In this document: one piece after another, positions 61,594 through 64,000 of the stretch | How the letters are laid out: each line of letters opens with the position of its first letter | How positions within the stretch are numbered: position 1 is the stretch's first letter | Source: Brumimicrobium mesophilum | GTDB taxonomy: Bacteria; Bacteroidota; Bacteroidia; Flavobacteriales_D; Crocinitomicaceae | Assembly (NCBI RefSeq): GCF_003025005.1 | Contig: NZ_PVSS01000017.1 | Location: 24,071 to 88,070, forward strand | Length of the DNA stretch: 64,000 nucleotides | Reading direction: 5' to 3' | Position numbers and translations under genes: made by a program | The notes under the pieces: generated by a model | What the model saw: only the letters and a program-made list of their open reading frames with translations | Told to the model about the DNA's origin: nothing | The model's database searches: none

Positions 61594-63756
61594 TTATTGT
61601 TTTACAATTTTGAAAGATTTTTGTCCTTCATTGTTATAAACTCTTAATGTGTAAATTCCTTTTTCAAGGTGATCAATTGCAATTGTAGCATTTGATGCAT
61701 TATTCAATGCTTTGTCTTCAACTAAAACCACACGTCCATTCATATCTAACATTTCTACTTTCAATGAAGCAGCATTAGATGGATTAACGATATTTAATTG
61801 ACTTGTCGCTGGATTAGGGAAAACTGAAATATCAGTAAACAACTCATCATCTAACGATAAGAAATCACATGAATTATCAACTGTAACAGTCACAATTGAA
61901 GTATCTGCTGGACAAACTCCATTGTCTGCAATATAGATGTAGTTGTAATTACCAGGAATTGGCTGAGCTTTAGGCTGCGAGTTTGGTAACACAGTATTTG
62001 TGAAATCTAACCAATCTCCATCTGAATCGATGTTTCCTGTTAAGGCTCCAAAAAGGTTAATTGGCTCGTTTTTACAAACAGTTACAGATCCATCAACACC
62101 TGCAGATGAAGGTCCGAATACATTAATAGTTGCGAAAGTTGTATCATAACAAACAAATCGTTCAATATAATATACATCGTAAGAACCTGCTGGCAAATAT
62201 GTAACATTAAATATAGAATCTTCAGTTAAGAATGTTGGTTGTGCAGAGAATATCCAATCACCACCACCGTTTGGCTTAGTGATTATGTTGTCATTTAAAT
62301 TTACTGTACTATCTAATCTACAGATATCAAGTGAACCATCAACACCACCAAAGCTTATACAGTCATCTATTCTGATATCATCCAAAAGAATATCAGTATA
62401 AAAAGCACTGCTTGTTGTTGTAGTCAGATTAAGCATGAAGCGAACTTGGATGATATTATTTGAGAATGCACTCAAATCATAATTTACAAACATCCATTCA
62501 GAACTATCTGCAAGTAATGTATCTAGTAAATTCCAAGATGTACCATCGTAAACTTCTACTATTAAAGGGTGGGTATCATCAGGAGTATTCGTGTTGCTAC
62601 TAAACCATTCAAACGCTAAATAAGGAGTTGTTAACTGAGAAATATCTATTTCTGGCGTAGTCAACATTACACTATCGCTTGTATAAGAAGCATCTACCCA
62701 AGCATAAGAATTGTTTGGACGACCATTAATAGCTGGAGCTGATCCATATCCCGGATTTCCATCGAACTTCCATAAGTAGTTAACGGTTGTACCACCAGTT
62801 GCCAAATTATCCCAACATTGTGGTTGCGCACCACTATTGAAGCCTTCATAGTAAGGCGCTACAACAATACCACACAATGTATATGTTGAATATATACCTC
62901 TTTGAAGACTTGAATCTCCAGGAGCGCAAACTGTTCTTACATAAAAGTCATAACTAGAACTAGGTGATAATCCTGGTACAGTATATGGATTTGTAGTTAC
63001 AACTACTTCTGTCCCTGCTGAAGATCCTGGTGTGAATCCTGAAGGACCGTATTCAACTATCCAATCTGATGTAGCTCCATTATTTTCTACCCATGATAAC
63101 TCTACAGAAGTTGTAGTCACGTTGAGAATTGTTAATTCTGTTGGTTTAAAACAGCTTGGAGCTTCCATTACCATTACATCATCCAGAAGAATATCATTGT
63201 TAAATGCTGTACCTGCAATAGATTGATCTACTGAAAATCTAATTTTTACAGTTAAACCCGCATAAGCAGACAAATCTAGAATTTCTTCTTGCCATGCAGG
63301 ATCATCTCCTTCAAAAGTTGCAATGGTAGTCCAAGTTGTTCCATCGAATACATCTACTCTCATAGGGTTATTATCCCCTGGAATAACATTATTGTTACTA
63401 AACCATGAGAAACCAACAGAAGGAGTAGTAAGTGGAGACAAATCAATCAATGGAGTGATTAAGTTAATAGAGTCAGGGTTTGGTGTTGAACCATCTGCCC
63501 AAGCATATGTACCCGTTGGTCGACCATTCGCTGTTGCTCCATATCCAGGAGCACCTGTAAACTTCCAAAAATTGTTTGCAGCCGTCGTAGTACCAGAAGA
63601 TAAATTCTCCCAGCAAGCTGGTAGCGCTCCACCGCTAAAGTCTTCGCTGTATGGTGCAATTTCTGTTGTACATTGAGCCATTGATGATGTAACCATACCG
63701 GTTACAGCAACAGTTGCTAGCCCAAGATTTCGTAATTTTTTGTAAAATTTGTTCAT
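61594..63756 (-). CDS. T9SS cargo of the tandem family, member 3 (two anchor J domains)
   Basis: 720 residues with signal peptide MNKFYKKLRNLGLATVAVTGMVTSSMAQ. Order: anchor J domain at about 30-200 (APYSEDFSGGALPACWENLS, ILLDDVMV); Fn3 at about 203-295 (TTSVELSWVENNGATSDWIVEYG); second anchor J at about 300-465 (APYYEGFNSGAQPQCWDN); two-part Ig-like module at about 468-640 (DSTVNLNDNIITKPNGGGDW); T9SS domain at about 643-720. The region after about 300 parallels member 2 closely, including the stretch NSQPKAQPIPGNYNY. Surface or secreted; its upstream gap holds no good promoter match. Confidence 0.88.
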   Translation of the reverse strand: MNKFYKKLRNLGLATVAVTGMVTSSMAQCTTEIAPYSEDFSGGALPACWENLSSGTTTAANNFWKFTGAPGYGATANGRPTGTYAWADGSTPNPDSINLITPLIDLSPLTTPSVGFSWFSNNNVIPGDNNPMRVDVFDGTTWTTIATFEGDDPAWQEEILDLSAYAGLTVKIRFSVDQSIAGTAFNNDILLDDVMVMEAPSCFKPTELTILNVTTTSVELSWVENNGATSDWIVEYGPSGFTPGSSAGTEVVVTTNPYTVPGLSPSSSYDFYVRTVCAPGDSSLQRGIYSTYTLCGIVVAPYYEGFNSGAQPQCWDNLATGGTTVNYLWKFDGNPGYGSAPAINGRPNNSYAWVDASYTSDSVMLTTPEIDISQLTTPYLAFEWFSSNTNTPDDTHPLIVEVYDGTSWNLLDTLLADSSEWMFVNYDLSAFSNNIIQVRFMLNLTTTTSSAFYTDILLDDIRIDDCISFGGVDGSLDICRLDSTVNLNDNIITKPNGGGDWIFSAQPTFLTEDSIFNVTYLPAGSYDVYYIERFVCYDTTFATINVFGPSSAGVDGSVTVCKNEPINLFGALTGNIDSDGDWLDFTNTVLPNSQPKAQPIPGNYNYIYIADNGVCPADTSIVTVTVDNSCDFLSLDDELFTDISVFPNPATSQLNIVNPSNAASLKVEMLDMNGRVVLVEDKALNNASNATIAIDHLEKGIYTLRVYNNEGQKSFKIVKQ
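61602..61870 (-). repeat. Near-identical 3' segment shared by tandem T9SS genes, copy B
   Basis: Partner of 57969-58236. Both encode the sorting domain and the end of the Ig-like module. Confidence 0.7.
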
Positions 63757-63922
63757 ATTAAAAGTATGAGTTTTTTGTGAATAATGTGTAAAAATAAGGT
63801 ATTGAGCCCATTAAACAAAAACATGCTCCATTTTTTTTAGTATATTAACATTGGATGTTTCTATATACCAAAAAAAAACGCTACTCAAAGAGTAACATTT
63901 TTTGAAATAAATTAAAGTGATA

Positions 63923-63961
63923 AAACTGAAGCGATTCAACTATTTTGAATCGCTTCAGTTT
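63923..63961 (-). terminator. Strong terminator of the partial T9SS gene
   Basis: AAACTGAAGCGATTCAA (63923-63939) and its inverted copy (63945-63961) form a perfect 17-bp stem with loop CTATT. It begins 8 bases past the minus-strand stop. Confidence 0.88.
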
Positions 63962-63968
63962 TTAAAAA

Positions 63969-64000
63969 TTATTGTTTCACAACTTTGAAAGTCTTCTGAC
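63969..64000 (-). CDS. C-terminal end of a fourth tandem T9SS cargo (cut by window edge)
   Basis: Only the last 9 residues and the TAA stop are inside: QKTFKVVKQ on the minus strand. This matches the endings QKSFKIVKQ of the two preceding genes and VYKIVKQ of member 1, so the array continues to the right. Too short to be called alone; the match of reading frame, position after a strong terminator and sequence make it convincing. Confidence 0.75.
   Translation of the reverse strand, partial: QKTFKVVKQ

Noticed and set aside
1..64000. Search for mobile elements, CRISPR, prophage and defence systems
   Set aside because: No transposase, integrase, cas, restriction or toxin-antitoxin genes and no evenly spaced direct repeats were seen; content looks like ordinary chromosome.

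Overview
The window looks like a chromosomal segment of a low-GC Bacteroidota bacterium, most likely order Flavobacteriales. The basis is the large number of secreted proteins ending in type IX secretion (T9SS) type A sorting domains, a PorE-like periplasmic/envelope protein, a TonB-dependent receptor, PorT/DUF6089-like outer-membrane barrels, a TIGR03643 protein, Bacteroidota-type TAnnTTTG -7 boxes instead of TATAAT promoters, and little sign of Shine-Dalgarno sites. A family such as Crocinitomicaceae is a guess from protein flavour only. I see no tRNA, rRNA, CRISPR array, transposase, integrase or phage gene.

Layout. 1-5 kb: 3' end of a TonB-dependent receptor, a T9SS-exported esterase, an ASCH protein, a small lipoprotein and a pair of overlapping paralogous outer-membrane barrels. 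5-8 kb: a PLP-dependent decarboxylase and a glycosyltransferase. 8-14.7 kb: a complete tetR-tolC-hlyD-RND efflux operon with a likely TetR operator. 14.8-19.4 kb: housekeeping genes rnhA, recJ, msrA and tyrS. 19.4-22.9 kb: an operon of a secreted M48-type metallopeptidase and two secreted, probably outer-membrane proteins of unknown role. 22.9-31.9 kb: an NAD-binding oxidoreductase, a TIGR03643 protein, an M1 peptidase, BipA/TypA, a DEAD-box RNA helicase and an MFS exporter. 32-37.6 kb: outer-membrane and membrane proteins, a DUF4168 protein and 3-hydroxyanthranilate dioxygenase. 37.6-40.8 kb: nadK, a CBS protein, pdxJ and an alpha/beta hydrolase. 40.9-47.3 kb: the PorE-like protein, an RluD-type pseudouridine synthase, a T9SS cargo and a PASTA protein. 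47.4-52 kb: two more T9SS cargos (SGNH esterase, M36 metalloprotease). 52.1-56.4 kb: a copper locus with an HMA-AraC regulator, CopA ATPase and a small HMA protein, plus an outer-membrane protein. 56.4-64 kb: a tandem array of four related T9SS cargos on the minus strand, the last cut by the window edge.

How it fits together. Protein export dominates: eight genes encode T9SS C-terminal domains, and the PorE-like protein is a plausible part of the machine that handles them. The RND operon and the copper locus are two self-contained resistance modules, each with its own regulator. The most unusual DNA-level signal is a set of short inverted repeats that sit at gene 3' ends and contain the stop codon of the upstream gene (TonB receptor, glycosyltransferase, recJ, HMA-AraC), one family with compensatory base changes in its stem. 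The most open protein-level questions are the M48-barrel-barrel operon, the duplicated Ig-like module shared by the T9SS array, and the copper-responsive HMA-AraC fusion.
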